A DNA stretch of 64,000 nucleotides from Cephalopachus bancanus (GCA_027257055.1 JAPVLO010000232.1:4402001-4466000), one strand, 5' to 3'. Counted from the first letter of the stretch, positions 1-63,281 are shown. The notes: generated from the letters alone by a model not told the origin. Made by a program: numbers and translations.

Positions 1-352
1 CCTTGTCTTTATTGCTATTATGTGTGTGTGGTTGTTTTTTTTTTTTTGAAATATAAAACTCCGCTCCCGCAGTCTCCATGAACATTGTTTTAATTGGCTT
101 TTTCATGTTGCGTTCATTCCTTCTAACAACACTAATTTCCTAAGCTATTATTTGCTTCAAATGGATGCATTTTTGTGTTGGGATCTGTCGTCTGTTTTAA
201 GGGCCTATTAGTAGTAGGCTTCAGATTTTGTTCTCATGTCTCCTATACCTTTGAAGAAATTCTGGGTTTCTTTCCCTGAACTATCATTTCCAGATGTTGT
301 GAGAAGGCTAAGTTAAAGCCATAGTGAAATCTTTTACCTTTTCTTTTCTCAG
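1..352. other. intron tail, nothing recognised
   Basis: AT-rich intron sequence leading to the acceptor at 351-352. A T-run at 36-47 is the only simple repeat. I see no gene or clear repeat family. Confidence 0.6.
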
Positions 353-51318
<50,966 letters not shown>

Positions 51319-51512
51319 GTGCTGTCCTGTCCCCTTTGTGTGTGAGTGTTTTTCATGGAAAGGCAAGCAGAGCTGAGTGGTTGTTTGGGTGCCCCTCAGC
51401 TAGGCTCAAGCTTGTCCTTTTTCATTCCTGCACTTCTTCTGGGGCTGTTGTCTCCAGAAACAGGTGGCACGAGTCGGCCTTCTGGGCCTGCAATGCTGCT
51501 TGCCTCCATGAC

Positions 51513-51879
51513 CAGGGGTCCCCAACATCCCGGCTGCGGCCCAGAACTGGTCGATAGCCTGTTAGGAACTGGGTGCACAGCAGGAGGTGAGTGGCGGGCA
51601 AGTGTGCAAAACCTCATCTGTGTTGACAGCCTCTCTCATTACTCGCATGACCACCTGAGCTCTGTCTTTTGTCAGATCAGCGTCAGTATTAGATCTTCAT
51701 CGGAGTGCAAGCCCTACTGTGAACTGCACCTCCGAGGGATCTAGGTTGTATGCTCCTTAGGAGACTCTAATGTCTGATAAGCCTCCCCACCCTCCACTCC
51801 CTCCCTCCCAACCCCCATCTGTGGAAAAATTGTCTTTCACAAAACCAGTCCCTGATGCCAAAAAGGTTGGGGACCACTG
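51513..51879 (+). mobile_element. non-autonomous hAT element, complete
   Basis: Ends caggggtccccaac and gttggggaccactg form an imperfect inverted terminal repeat (13 of 14). Flanks tccatgac (51505-51512) and ttcatgac (51880-51887) are an 8-bp duplication with one change, the hallmark of hAT insertion. Inside, gcctgttaggaactggg and gtgaactgcacctccgaggg recall a well-known human Charlie-type element. Confidence 0.85.
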
Positions 51880-52394
51880 TTCATGACCATAATGGAACTC
51901 AGGGGACTGCCCCTCAGGGATGTGCCAGGCAGCACCTTGGAAGTAGGCAGTGGATCAGGGTTAGCCTCATGGTTCAGAACTCAGCCTTCCAGAAGTTTAG
52001 TTCCCCTTGAGGCTGGGGTGCTGTCCCTTGTCAGGCTTGTGTCTAGTCCAAGAGTTTCTGTCCAAGTGCTTCTTGCTTGGACTAAGAGTCTAAGACTTTC
52101 CTTTCCCCTTTTCTTCACATTGCCTTGTCCTCAAAATGGCTCACTGCAGAATGTCCTGGCAGGAGCACAGTAAGAGGATGTGCTCGTGGTCCTGCCCTGC
52201 GGCTCTTGTGGGCAAACTGCTTGGCTATTCTGAACTTCAGTTCACTGTCCTGCTAGACAGCTGGAATGCTCCCCACCTCCCTCACACACTGCGAGTAGCA
52301 CATGATGTGCCTGAGAGTGTATCTCCTTGGAATCTAGGAATTCTAAAACCTTAACTTAGAATTTTGATACCTGAGCATTATGAGATGTACTTAA

Positions 52395-53085
52395 AAGGTC
52401 CCTCCAAAACCACTCACAACATTGGGGTGGCTACTATAAAACAAAACAAAAACTAGAAAATGACATGTGTTGGTAAGAACGTGGAAAACTGGAACCCTTG
52501 TGTGCTGTTAATGGGAATGTAAAATGGTGCAGCTCCCATGGAAAACAATATGGTGGTTCCTCAAAAACTTAAAAATAGAATTACCATAGGATTCTGTGGT
52601 TCCACTTCTAGGTATATGCCCAAAAGAGTTGAAAGCAGGCTCTCGAAGAGATGGTTGTATACTTGTGCTTATAGCAGCATTCTTCACAATAGCCAAAAGG
52701 TAGGAGCAACCAGATGATCCTCAGTGGATGAACAGATAAGCAACATGTGATATCTACATGAAATGGAATATTATTCAGCCTTAAAGAAGGAAGGAAATTC
52801 TGGCATGAACTACATACAACAGGATGAACCTTGGGGACATTGTGCTAAGTGAAATAAGCCAGTCACACAAGGACACACCTTGTATGCTTCTACTTATAGG
52901 AAGGACCTGAAGGCAGACGGGTTGCCAGGGGCTGGGGCACAGGGTTTCACTTGAGGAGAGTTCTAGAGACAGATGGTGCTGATGGTTGCACAGCAGTGAG
53001 TCTACTCACGGCCACTGAACGGTACACTTCAAAATGGCTAAGACAATAAGTGTTGTGTTGTACGGTATTCTACCACAGTAATAAC
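52395..53085 (+). mobile_element. old L1 3' end, sense
   Basis: ttggtaagaacgtggaaaac, ttaatgggaatgtaaaatgg, attcttcacaatagccaaaa, atggaatattattcagcctt and aagtgaaataagccagtcac are the classic 3' ORF2 and 3'UTR wording of an L1. Older than the inverted one above. Confidence 0.92.
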
Positions 53086-53966
53086 TTACGAGGCCCCCTT
53101 GGTGGATGGAATTCCATCCTCCATCAGATATATGTCAGCCCAAGCCCCCGCTGCTTTGCGATGCTATGCGGCTTGTGTTGCAGCTCGAGACTCTTGGCCC
53201 AAATATGATTCTGCCTGCCTGGTTACTCCAGGTCACGATTTTGCCGGAGTTCAAACCAATTGTGCTGCTTGGCAATTTTGCACACTTTTCTCAGGTTAAG
53301 GGCCCCTGGTGTTCTGGAGTGAGGTCAGTGGGACACTCGTAAAAATCAGCAGGTGATGGCTGAGAATTTCCATCTACATGTGTCTCGTATACCAAGTAGC
53401 CAGGCTATAACCTACTGATGGGAAGGTCCCTAAGGAAAATCTGACCTGTCTGGAAATAGGCATGGATGGAGGCACGCAGAACTGTGCTCATCCCCCAGGG
53501 GTGGGGGAGACATGGAATTAGCAGTACATCCATGTGTCTGTCCAGCCCTGCTCTGTGTCTGTCAGGCATTGGTTCTTATGGAGCCATGTGTAGGGGAGCA
53601 TAGTCAGCCCCATGAGGCTTCTTGGGGACTCTCTTGAGGAAATCTGCTCCCCATGCTTTAATTCTTTGCCAGCCAAGCAACCTTCTGATCTTCCATCTGG
53701 TTCTCCCAGACGAACCTGCCCCTGTGGGAAGGTTCAACATGACATGACAACACCCTGCCCTGATCCCTGAGCCAGGCCCCACATCCACCATAATTAATTA
53801 GTGCACTCTTTTAGTCTCTTGTGGGTCTGGATAAAAATGAGTCAGGCCCCTGAGCCTGACCAGTTCTCAGTCACTGAGAAATGTGCGTTTCTGAATCCGA
53901 TGTACCTCTGAGTGGCCACTTGAATGAGACTTCACCTCAGTAGCTGGTGAGATTCCATCTGTGTTC

Positions 53967-54905
53967 TTTTTTTTTTTTTTTTTAATTTTTACTTTAAAGA
54001 TGTAGGGCACAATTAAAGGTTGGGTATACAAATGGTCATTGTACAGGTACAGTTTGGGCCTTACTTTTGTCCCCACTATTTGAGACTAGGAACCCTTATT
54101 GATGAAGTGTGCCCCCGCACCCTGGCAGTTTCCCACTACTGCCAATCCCTTTCTTACAGTATTATAATTGTTCAGGGTCCGTTTATGAGTAAGAACACGT
54201 GGTACTCAGTTCTTTGTTTCTGTGATAGATCACTGAGTATTATAGACTCTAAATCCATTCAAGTTGCTGTAAAGTTCATAATTTTGTTCTTCTTTATGGC
54301 TGTGTGATATTCCATTGTGTATATGTACCACATTTTTTTTTTATCCAGTCTACTTTCAATGGGCAGCACGGTTGGTTCCATGTTTTTTCTATTGTGAATG
54401 ATGCTGGAATAAACATGTATACACAGGTATCTTTTTTACAGAATGATTTGAGTTCCTCTGGGTATATTCCCAGAAGGGAGATTGCTGGGTCATATGGGAA
54501 GTTGAGTTTTAGATATTTTAGGCATTGCCACACTGTTTTCCACAGAGGTTGTATTAGTTTACACTCTCACCAACAGTGTAGAAGTGTTCCCTTTTCCCCG
54601 CATCCTGTCCAGCATCTGTTGTTTTTTGAGTTATGGATGATGGTCATCCTGACTGGAGTTAGGTGGTATCTCGGGGTGGTTTTAATTTGCATTTCTTTGA
54701 TGACTAGTGAGGCTGAGCATTTTTTCATGTATCTGTTGGCTGCTCTCATGTCTTCTTTTGAGAAGTGTCTATTCATATCTTTTGCCCACTTTGTAGTAGG
54801 GTTGTTTGTTTTTTTCTTTTCAGCACATTTGAGCTCCTTGAAGATCCTAGATATTAGTCCTTTGTCAGAAATACAGTTGGCACATCTGTTATTTCTTATT
54901 CTACA
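53967..54905 (-). mobile_element. L1, 5' truncated, antisense
   Basis: A T-run at 53967 is the poly(A) in reverse. Then comes the same 3'UTR wording as at 49020-49090 and 62440-62545 (tgggtatacaaatggtcatt), followed by reversed ORF2 (ctgtgtgatattccattgtg, gagattgctgggtcatatgg). The element stops inside ORF2, so it is 5' truncated. A target duplication is not clear. Confidence 0.92.
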
Positions 54906-56939
54906 ATTATCATGAACACTGACTGCAGGGATGGTTGCCGTATGGCAAATCAATAGTCCAGAGGAGAACGGTCTCTCATTTTAAGGGGCATCATAAAACT
55001 TTATCTATTTGAACTAGTTAGGTCAGGCCTGGCTGACTTAATGACAAGTGTGAATTATAGAATTTATAAAAATTTTATCACTTTCAGTTATATTTCATAA
55101 CTGAAACTGAGCCATCCAGTGATTGACTAATACAATTCCAACTTAAAACTTGGGTAGGAGGGTTTGTAATTCATACATCAAAGCCGTAGTCTCAACAGAC
55201 ATCTGCTTTTCTGGCAAGTTTAGTATTTTGGGAAACAATATGTTTTCTTAAGCCAACCACTTTATCTTATTTATACAATTAATTTGTGGAGGAAGTTTTT
55301 TCAGTTGATATTTAAGAATAAATTTGCACATGAAGTGACACTGTGGAGGCTGGACATTATCCACGTGAGTATTTGACAATCCTAATCTCCACAGTCCTTA
55401 TGCATAAGCTTTCATGGTGTCTTGGTGGCCCAAGAAGCAGAGACAATGTTCTGTCTGAGTTTTGGGGCTGGGAAGTATGTGCCAAGGACTATGAGCCAAA
55501 TACGTACAGGTCCACTGTAGGAGAGAGGGCCCACCTGTAATCATCATACAAGGAGGTCAGGGCTGCCTGAGAAGGGCCCAGAGCCCCAGCAGACTGACCA
55601 CCTGGGCTGGCTGCAACTGCGCCTCTTTGCTTCTGCTCTGAGCTGGGTCACTCTGATTTTAAGTTTTATAGTTTAGGTCTATTTACATGAATACTTACAT
55701 TACTTATATAAATGGGACATCTAGAAATAAAAAACAATAATTTTAGTGTAGTGGAAATTTTAAGAATAATTGAGCTACCAAAGGGAAGAAATTAAATGAA
55801 AAAAAATTTAGGATTCTGTGAAAGACAGCTTTGAGCAATTAGAAAACTGGACTAGCAATATGAAGCCTAAGCTTTCTGTTCTAATCTAACCATAATTATT
55901 ACTTTAATTAGAGAAATAATTTTCTTAAAATAAAAACCTATATATACTATTGTAGGCATTCTAGAATTTGGCTTTCTAGAGCTGAGGGCTTCCTACTGGG
56001 CTAGACTAGCTCTGGGTAGGGTCAGTCTGGACAGAGATTGTATGGTCAGCAGCTTTGTTTTGCTTGAAGTGTTAAGCCTGTGCCAGTGCAAACTGAGATT
56101 ATTCTCAAACATCTGAAGTAGTAACACATAGCTTTGCCTTTTGTAATTTTACATTGCAAAGTTGTAACAAGGAATGTACTTTCAATTTATACTCTTAATG
56201 ATATGAGTAAGCCCAAGACCTATCAGTTCTGAGTACAGCATCCATCAGCCTGTACCCAGAAGTGTAACCTTTACCAGTGGACAGATGAACTGAATTTTCA
56301 TTTAGTGCATGTATAAAATAGTAACTTGAGTTTCAGAATGAATATAAATCTTCAAAGTTTTTAGATGTACCATTAAGCTAAAATGTATGCCAATTTAGGT
56401 ATAGAATTGTCCTTTTTTTCTTATAGTAATGTAGGTTTTATTGGTTTCTGAAGCATGAGGACTTTAAAGAAAACGAGTAAACAATATTGTTTCCATAATA
56501 GAAGAAAGGACAAACTTGTCTATTCACAACTCAGTGTGAGAATGTCTTTCCGTCCATTTGTGGCTGTGCAACCTATTTCTGGGATAGTCAGTGCTTCCAA
56601 CACAGCTTTAAGAAGGCTGAACCAACGTCCATCCTGAGTTCTTGCTATAAAGGTCATAAAATTAAATTTATATTTGCAAAAATTATTTAGAATTGGTAGA
56701 AAGAACTGTGATGGTTGTGGTGAGTCACATAGAGGAAAACCGAGCCATTTACTAGTCCACAAAGTTCCCTTAGTCTTAATAAAAAGCCTGGTATCATTTA
56801 CCACATGATGCCAGTTGTTAAATTGTGGCATTGGAGGAAAAGCCCTTGTGTGTTTGATTATAGGATACCAGGAGAGATTAAAGAGGGAAAGAACCTTTAG
56901 CATTGGGTTTCACTGTTCTTCATGTTTTTCTATCTTTTT

Positions 56940-57200
56940 AAATTACGTTTTTCTTGTGGTGAAAAGCACAACATCCCATAAAATCTGCCAGTCTAACCAT
57001 TTTAAATGTAAAGTCAATGGCACTAATTACAGTGATGATGTCGCATAACCATACCACTACCTATTTCCAAAATTTTCATTACTCCAAAGAAAAACGCTGC
57101 GCCCATCACCCAGTGACACCCTTCAACCCTGATAACCTGAATCCGCCTCTGATTCTCCATGCATTTGCCTCGGCTTTGCCAGTGCTTTGTATCTTGACGT
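56940..57200 (-). mobile_element. old L1 3' fragment, antisense (probable)
   Basis: cttgtggtgaaaagcacaac, taaaatctgccagtctaacc, ttttaaatgtaaagtcaatg and cgcccatcacccagtgac parallel the element at 30770-31060, more diverged. It ends just before the CpG island. Confidence 0.55.
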
Positions 57201-57624
57201 TGACCTGTGGCTCTTCCAGACTGCTATAAGGACTGGAAATTAGGGAGATAGGCAGGTGGGGACGGCCCCCCAGAGCCCACCACAGGCAAGTTTGTCCTTG
57301 CTCCCTCCCTCCCTGGAGGCAGGCAAAAGCCTCTGAGCACCCAGGGTCAAGGCGGCCAAGCGCAGCGTCCTGCCTCTGAGGAGGCTGGTGGCCCGGCCTG
57401 CTGTGCGTCTGGGGAGGGACTGCTCAGCGTCACCTCCAGGTCTGATTCGGGTTGGAGTCGCTGAGTAGGGATCTCCCGAGTGAGCTGAGGCTGGCTCCTT
57501 CAAGGCTGCCCGGGGCCACGTGCTTAGGCCTGGGGTGAGGTGGCATTTGGGCCACCAGCATACCTCAGGGTCCTGCCCAGTGCCTGTTGCAGGATGGTAA
57601 CTCTGAGGCGGGTCCTGAGACCCG

Positions 57625-57638
57625 GTCGCTATGGCGAC
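57625..57638. promoter_or_regulatory. RFX-like X-box
   Basis: gtcgctatggcgac is a near-perfect palindrome agreeing with 11 of 14 bases of the ideal GTTGCCATGGCAAC. Two changes create CpGs. RFX factors drive cilium and spermatogenesis genes, the setting in which LRGUK works. Match by eye only. Confidence 0.35.
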
Positions 57639-57977
57639 AGAGGAGGCAGCCCCTCGGCATCCCCAGCCCTGCTAGCGCCTTGGAGCTGTCTTCGAGGCCA
57701 GGGTGGACCTGGAGAGAAAGCGGGGCCCTGGCGGCAGCCCCTCTGAGCCGAGCGCCCAGAGACTCCTTCCCCTCCTGCTCACCACTCAGGCTTCCTTGAG
57801 CTTCCTGCCCCTTGGGTGTTGGTGGCACGTGGCTCGTGCTGCGCCTGTTGAAGGGGCTGCGTGGGCTGGGAGTCCGTCTGTGAGCGTCTGCGATCAAAGC
57901 AGGGCTGGCCTCTACGGTGGTGACCATTTAAAGCCTGCGCGCTTGGGCACTCTCTCGGGTCTGTCTTGGTTCCACGG

Positions 57978-58208
57978 GTAAGCCTCTTGTGCTCATGCAT
58001 TCGCAGTGGACTAGAGTTCTCACTAACTCAAGAGTTCCACTAAATTCAAGAGCTCGAGACGCCAAGCGTCCCGAGAAGAAGGGACCGGTCAGTGCCGCCC
58101 CGTGGCCCCCGTTCCTTTCCGGGCCTGGGGGTCCCAAACAAGGAGCGGTGGTCGTGCTGCTTCCAGCGGCGGAGGCGGCTGGGCTAACCTCTCCCTCTGT
58201 TACCGCAG
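57978..58208 (+). other. candidate intron inside the CpG island
   Basis: The donor cacgg|gtaagc at 57977/57978 and the acceptor at 58208 frame a 231-bp GC-rich interval. The acceptor has a branch-like ctaac at 58184-58188, a tract ctctccctctgtt and taccgcag, with ideal spacing of 21 bases. Splicing would join a frame opening at the ATG at 57703 to one ending at 58554, giving about 206 codons. Protein is not established. Confidence 0.35.
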
Positions 58209-61200
58209 GCGCTGCCCCTGGCGGGAGGGCGCTCCCGGGGGTCCCGGCGCACCTGGTGCCCTCTCCCAGGCGCCTGGTGAGACTGCACGCGGGCCCAGAG
58301 CCCCTCCCCGGACCGCAGGGTCCTGTGGAGGGCGCGGACAGCCGGACCCCCGCGCCTTCGCGGGCCCGAGAAGCCTGTGGCGAGGAGCCCCGCCCCGACG
58401 GCCGGCCGGGCCCGGAGCCCGCCCCGCAGCCCGGCTCCCCCGCGCGGGACCCTCCGCAGCCCGCCCCGGCCCCGAAGGCGGAGGACACCTGGCGGGAGGC
58501 GCCGTCTCCAGGACCAGCCCCGGGGGCAGGCCACCCCGCAGCCAGGGCAGCTGACGAGAGGCAACCTGGCATCGCCCCCTCGCGAGCGACGCCCCGGCAC
58601 CCCGGCCTCCCGCCGCGCGGCCCGCACACAGTCCCGGGTGGGGAAGCCGAGGCCGCCGGACGTCCGCGCAGCGGCTCCCGCCAGGGTCCCCCGGAGGCCC
58701 CTTCCCGCCCGGGCTCGGTGCAGGAGCTCGATGGGGCCCCGCGCTCGCGGGGGCAGCCCCCGGGGCAGGCGCGGGCCGCGTGGACGCCCCTCACCCAGCG
58801 CCGCCAGGGCCCCCGGACTCGGCGACAGACGCGGAACAGGCCCGGGTAGGGAGCGCTCCGGAGAGGGCCCGGGACGGTGACACCTCGGTGCCCCTGCGTC
58901 CCAGGGGCTGGCTGGCCCCCACGCAGCTGCCGCAGCCCCGGGCCCTCGCCCCGCTGCAGACCAGGAGGGCCACGCCCACTCTCCTCTCGCCCCGCGGGGG
59001 GGCGGCTCCGGGCGCAGCCTCGGACCGAGCCGCGACGCCCACTCCTGGGCCCGCCGCCACCCAGGAGGGAGACAGAGCGCTGCCCCGCATCGGCCCCGCC
59101 CGCCCCGGGCCCCCGCAGAGCCCGAGCGCCGGCCGCCGCCTGCGGGGCCGGGGGAAGAGGGCCGCGGTGACGCTCCCGCCCCTCGGCGCCCTCGCCCGCC
59201 CCTGCGTCCCGCCGCCCTCACCCCGCCCCTCCCGGGGGGTCTGGCTCTCTCGCGCGCCCGCTCCCTCCGCGCGGAGCCCAGGGGCCCGGCGGGTCGCAGG
59301 GACGGCCCCGGGATCGGGCAGCGCCTCCCGCAGCAAGGGTCCTGACCCGCAGGCCCTCGCCCACCGGGAGCCGGGGCGGCCAGCGGGAGCCGGGCGGGAA
59401 AGCCTCCCCGCGCAGAGGGAGGCCAAGGCACCCGTGCCCCCGACGGGCGCGCCGCCTGCGAGCCGGCGGCCGGGACCCCGTGGGGGACGCGCTCCCGCCA
59501 GCCCCGGCGCGCCTGGCAGCCCTCGGGGAGACGCGCTCCCGCCGCGGGCTTCGGGGCCAGCCCGCGGCGAGCCGTCGTCCGCAGACCCCCAGTGACGGGC
59601 CGGGGGCCGGGAGGCGGGACGGGGCCCCTCAGCCTCCCCGCGGGCGGCCCGGCTCGGAGCCCAGGCGCGCCCATGACCGGGGCGCCCGGAGGAGAGGGCC
59701 GGGAGAACCGTCTCTAGGCGACAACGCCCCGCTGGGCGTCTATGGGCCGGCTTATGCGGCCAGGCCTCCACTCCAGCGGGAGGAGGGCCCCGCGGAGTCA
59801 GCGCCGGATGGCTCTGCGCCTGTGCCGCTTCCGGGGGCCAGGGACGGGGCCAGACGAGAGGCAGGCCGGTCAGAGAGGCCAGAGGCAGCGCTGTCCCCAG
59901 GCGCGAAGCGCTCACTTCCAAGCAGCAGCCCCAAGAGAACCGGTCCCGGAGGCCTGGGGGCGTCCCTCAGGGCCAGAGCCCCGCCGCCCCTCTGGACCAG
60001 GCGTCCGCAGAGGAGCGGGCCGGGCGGGGAGGCTGCGGGCCAGGGGCAGCCAGAGCACCGCAGTGTAGCAGGCCTTGGAGCCCCCAGGTCGCTATGGGCC
60101 TGCAGCCCCTGAGGCAGAATGGCTCACTGCCGGCCTGTCCGAGTCTACACCCGGCTCCTTGTGCACCACGTCTGCACAGGTGGAGGGGCCGGCGCTGTCC
60201 TGCAGTTCTGTGCCGCTTCTGCAGTGGCCACTGCAGCAGCCCAGGGACACAGCTTACCAGCTCAGCCACCCCACAGAGCCAGTCCCGAGGAGCCTCTGTG
60301 TCCTGAGACGAACTCCAACGTGAGTTCCAATTCTGGCATCCACATCTAGACTAGAAAGTTATTTCATGCCTTATGTACGGTCAAGGGGCCTGGAAGCAAA
60401 GGGGACTCCGAGAAAGGAAGCCTCTTCTGTCCTGGAGGTCTCAGGCCTGCATTTAACTGGTGGGAACCTTCTGGAGGAAGAGGATGCTTCCTGGTTTGCT
60501 GGGAGTGATGGTTCCAGAGGTGTGCTGGCTCATGTTGCCAGAAACCTACTTTTGTTTGAAATGAATTTCAAGATGAACGCCTCCCTTCTCTCGTGTGACC
60601 TCTGTGTAAATTAGCCCATGCCTTCATCATGCCCAACCATCTGGCAGAATCAGTTCAAAGACTCAGCGGGGAGAGCGTCCAGGTGAATGCATCTTGTGCT
60701 CATCTATTCTAGCCACTGGGAGTGTTTGCTGGCAAGCGGCAGGGAGTCCAACCTGAGCCTGGGGGTGTGAGTCTGTCAGGTGGAAGCAGGCGGTCCCACA
60801 CCACCAAGCCCCGGGAGTTCCTGCCGAACTCGGCTAGGGCTCACAGCACCTCTTGTCTGTGCTTCCTTCTTCACGTTGCCTTCATTCTTTGGACCACAAG
60901 GGACAATCTGTCGGCTTCTGCACATGGCAGGGAACATGGCCACCATTGTCCTCAAGTTGACATCTTGTGTCACCTCCAGCAGCTCCTGCTACTATGCAGG
61001 GATTAATGTGAATGTTCCTTGATCTCAGGATTACAAAAACCAAAATCCAGAGAAAGGCTGATTATCTTTGTGCTGGGCCAATTCTTAAACCAAGCTACCC
61101 TGGCAGGGGCCAGGGTGACCTTCAGTCACGCTGGCTGGACCCACCCAACCTGTGGAGACTGCATTCCCAAGGAAGAATAATTGATCCAGGCTGCCAACCC

Positions 61201-62401
61201 AAGACTTGACTCTTTAAAAGTAACATGTATCTATTGAACACTTACTGTGTACACATTAGCATACCAAGCTGTGTTTGGCATCCTGTATTTAAAAATATAA
61301 CTGATCACTAAATGCCTGTGTCTCCTCTTATACAACAGATGTGTGTCTACAAAACTCTATGAATCTCAAATGTTATTTCACAGGCAGTAGAGGAAATTGA
61401 TATTTTAAAAATCCAGGCTGTAGAAATCCTCTTGTCAAACGAAGAGCCTATGTAATGCTAGTAATTATCTGATTTATCTAGTTTGTCCAAGATGAATATG
61501 GCAATTGTAAAAAACATATTGCAATTTATTAAGTCATTCATCCAACAAGCATTTATTGAGCACTTGCTATGTACCAGAGAGTGGCCGGATGTAATGAGAT
61601 GCTGAGGACCCTCCAGGAGCTCTTTCTTTTATCAAGGGAGGCCGGTGAGGGGGCTCGTGACAGTACCAGGTGACTGGGGTACCCGGAGGCCCTGCAGCCT
61701 GTGGAATGCAGTCTAGGGAAGCCATTGCTGTAGTCTGGGTGAGGCAGCAAGGCCTGCAGCAAGGCAGTGTCCGCAGAACGGCCGGTTCAGGAAGCATCAG
61801 ACTGGAACTGGGGTGGGCAGATTGTGAAGGAGAGGAAGACAGTGAAGATAGCGCTCTGAGCTGGGACAAGGCACGTTGGAGGTGCCAACACCTCATTCAG
61901 GCAAAGATTGCTCTTGGAAAGGTGGAACTCTCCTCTCGGCAGCTGTTTGGGAGGCACCCGGAGCTGCATCTGACATGCAGGACACTCTGGCTCCTTCCCT
62001 GGGATCCATGTTGTTGCCGAAGCATTGTGTTTGTGTTTTTGTTTTGATGGTGTCAGTCTTCAGTCTCACATTTGGTGCAACCGGACGGCCTTTGCTTGTG
62101 GTCAGAGGAAAGGAGTAGAGAATTATCTGTGATGGGTTTTTACTGGAAACTTCTGATTTTTAAATGTGGGCTATACATAGTTAAAAAGAGTCATTTTCCA
62201 TCTACATTTGCACTCAAAGCTCCTGTCACTTCCATTTAATATATGCCTCAGCAAAGTGCCCTTTATAGAAATGGGAAAAAAAATCATCATGGCATATAGT
62301 CATTCTATCAGTCAAACCGCCTTCAGCTTCATTAAAAAAGTCCAGCACCTCATATCCAAGTCAATGTGCCACTAGCCATAACGGCCTTCTTCACATATTT
62401 A

Positions 62402-62558
62402 TTAAGTTATTATTTTATTTTATTTTAAAGACATGGGGTACAGTTCAGGATTAGGTATACAAGTGGTCATCGTACAGGTATAGTTTGGGCTTCCTTTTGG
62501 TCCCCTCTTTGCTCGGTTTGAGATCAGGAACCCTAGTTGATGTTGCGTCCCCCCCCAC
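62402..62558 (-). mobile_element. L1 3'UTR stub, antisense
   Basis: A perfect 17-bp duplication ccttcttcacatattta lies at 62385-62401 and 62559-62575. Between them is only a T-rich (A-tail) start and about 130 bp of the L1 3'UTR (ggtatacaagtggtcatcgt). The 5' truncation is severe. Confidence 0.95.
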
Positions 62559-62579
62559 CCTTCTTCACATATTTAAAGA

Positions 62580-63230
62580 GCTAAATCAGTTATTTCCAGA
62601 ACCTCACAAGGCAACTGGACAAAGAGTACGACTGGGCAATTCACAAAAGAAGAAATACAAATGGCCAAAACATATGTCAAAAGTATTTAACCTCATTACA
62701 AGTTAAAACAGAATAGACTTTTCCTTCGGTACCAAATTAGCAAAGTTGAAAAACAGGTTAATGGCTGTTCTTGGTGAGGCTGTGGGTAAATGAACTTCTC
62801 ATGACATCAGTAAGAAAGTAAATTGGCACATTTTTTTCTGGGAACAGCTTTACAATATCAGTCAAAGCCTTAACATATTGTATATCTTTAATCTAGTAAT
62901 TCTAATTTGAGGATTATCATAAGAAAATTACTTATGCACAAGGATGTTCACATCAATATTCGTTATAATAAAATCTAGAAATAATTTAGTCATCTAATGG
63001 GATTTCAAAAATAAGTTATGGTACAGCCATATGCTGGACAGATATGCTGCCATTATAATCATGTTGTAGAAGAATATTTAATTAGAGAAAACCACTCATG
63101 ACATATTAAGTAGAAAGCACACTCAAGAGGCATGGCTCCAGTTGTTGGCTCTGGGTTGTTAGATTATGGGTAATTTTCATTTCCTTACTTATGCTTTCTA
63201 GTATTTTCCAAATTGTGAAGAATGACTCTA
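62580..63230 (+). mobile_element. ancient L1 fragment, sense
   Basis: actgggcaattcacaaaaga, aatacaaatggccaaaacat, ccaaattagcaaagttgaaa and ttatggtacagccatatgct recall an old L1 (or HAL1) 3' end. The younger L1 stub at 62402-62558 sits at its edge. Confidence 0.65.
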
Positions 63231-63265
63231 TGTTTATTCAGAAAAACTTACACAGAATTAAATAC

Positions 63266-63281
63266 ACACACACACACACAC
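63266..63281. repeat. short (CA)n repeat
   Basis: Eight CA dinucleotides. Confidence 0.9.

Larger units (their letters stand above)
57240..60120. promoter_or_regulatory. isolated CpG island
   Basis: CpG density rises steeply here and is extreme at 58180-59700, in a window that is otherwise AT-rich. It lies about 6 kb past the last recognised exon. Long open frames run in all six frames because stop codons are rare in GC-rich DNA, so they are not evidence for protein. The island carries an RFX-like palindrome and a splice-site pair. An internal or lineage-specific promoter is possible; a methylated GC-rich drift region is the alternative. Confidence 0.8.

Noticed and set aside
57928..60112. 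Long proline/arginine-rich open frames on both strands of the CpG island (up to 496 codons on the minus strand)
   Set aside because: Stops are AT-rich, so all six frames stay open in such GC-rich DNA. Frames overlap heavily on both strands and show no domain.
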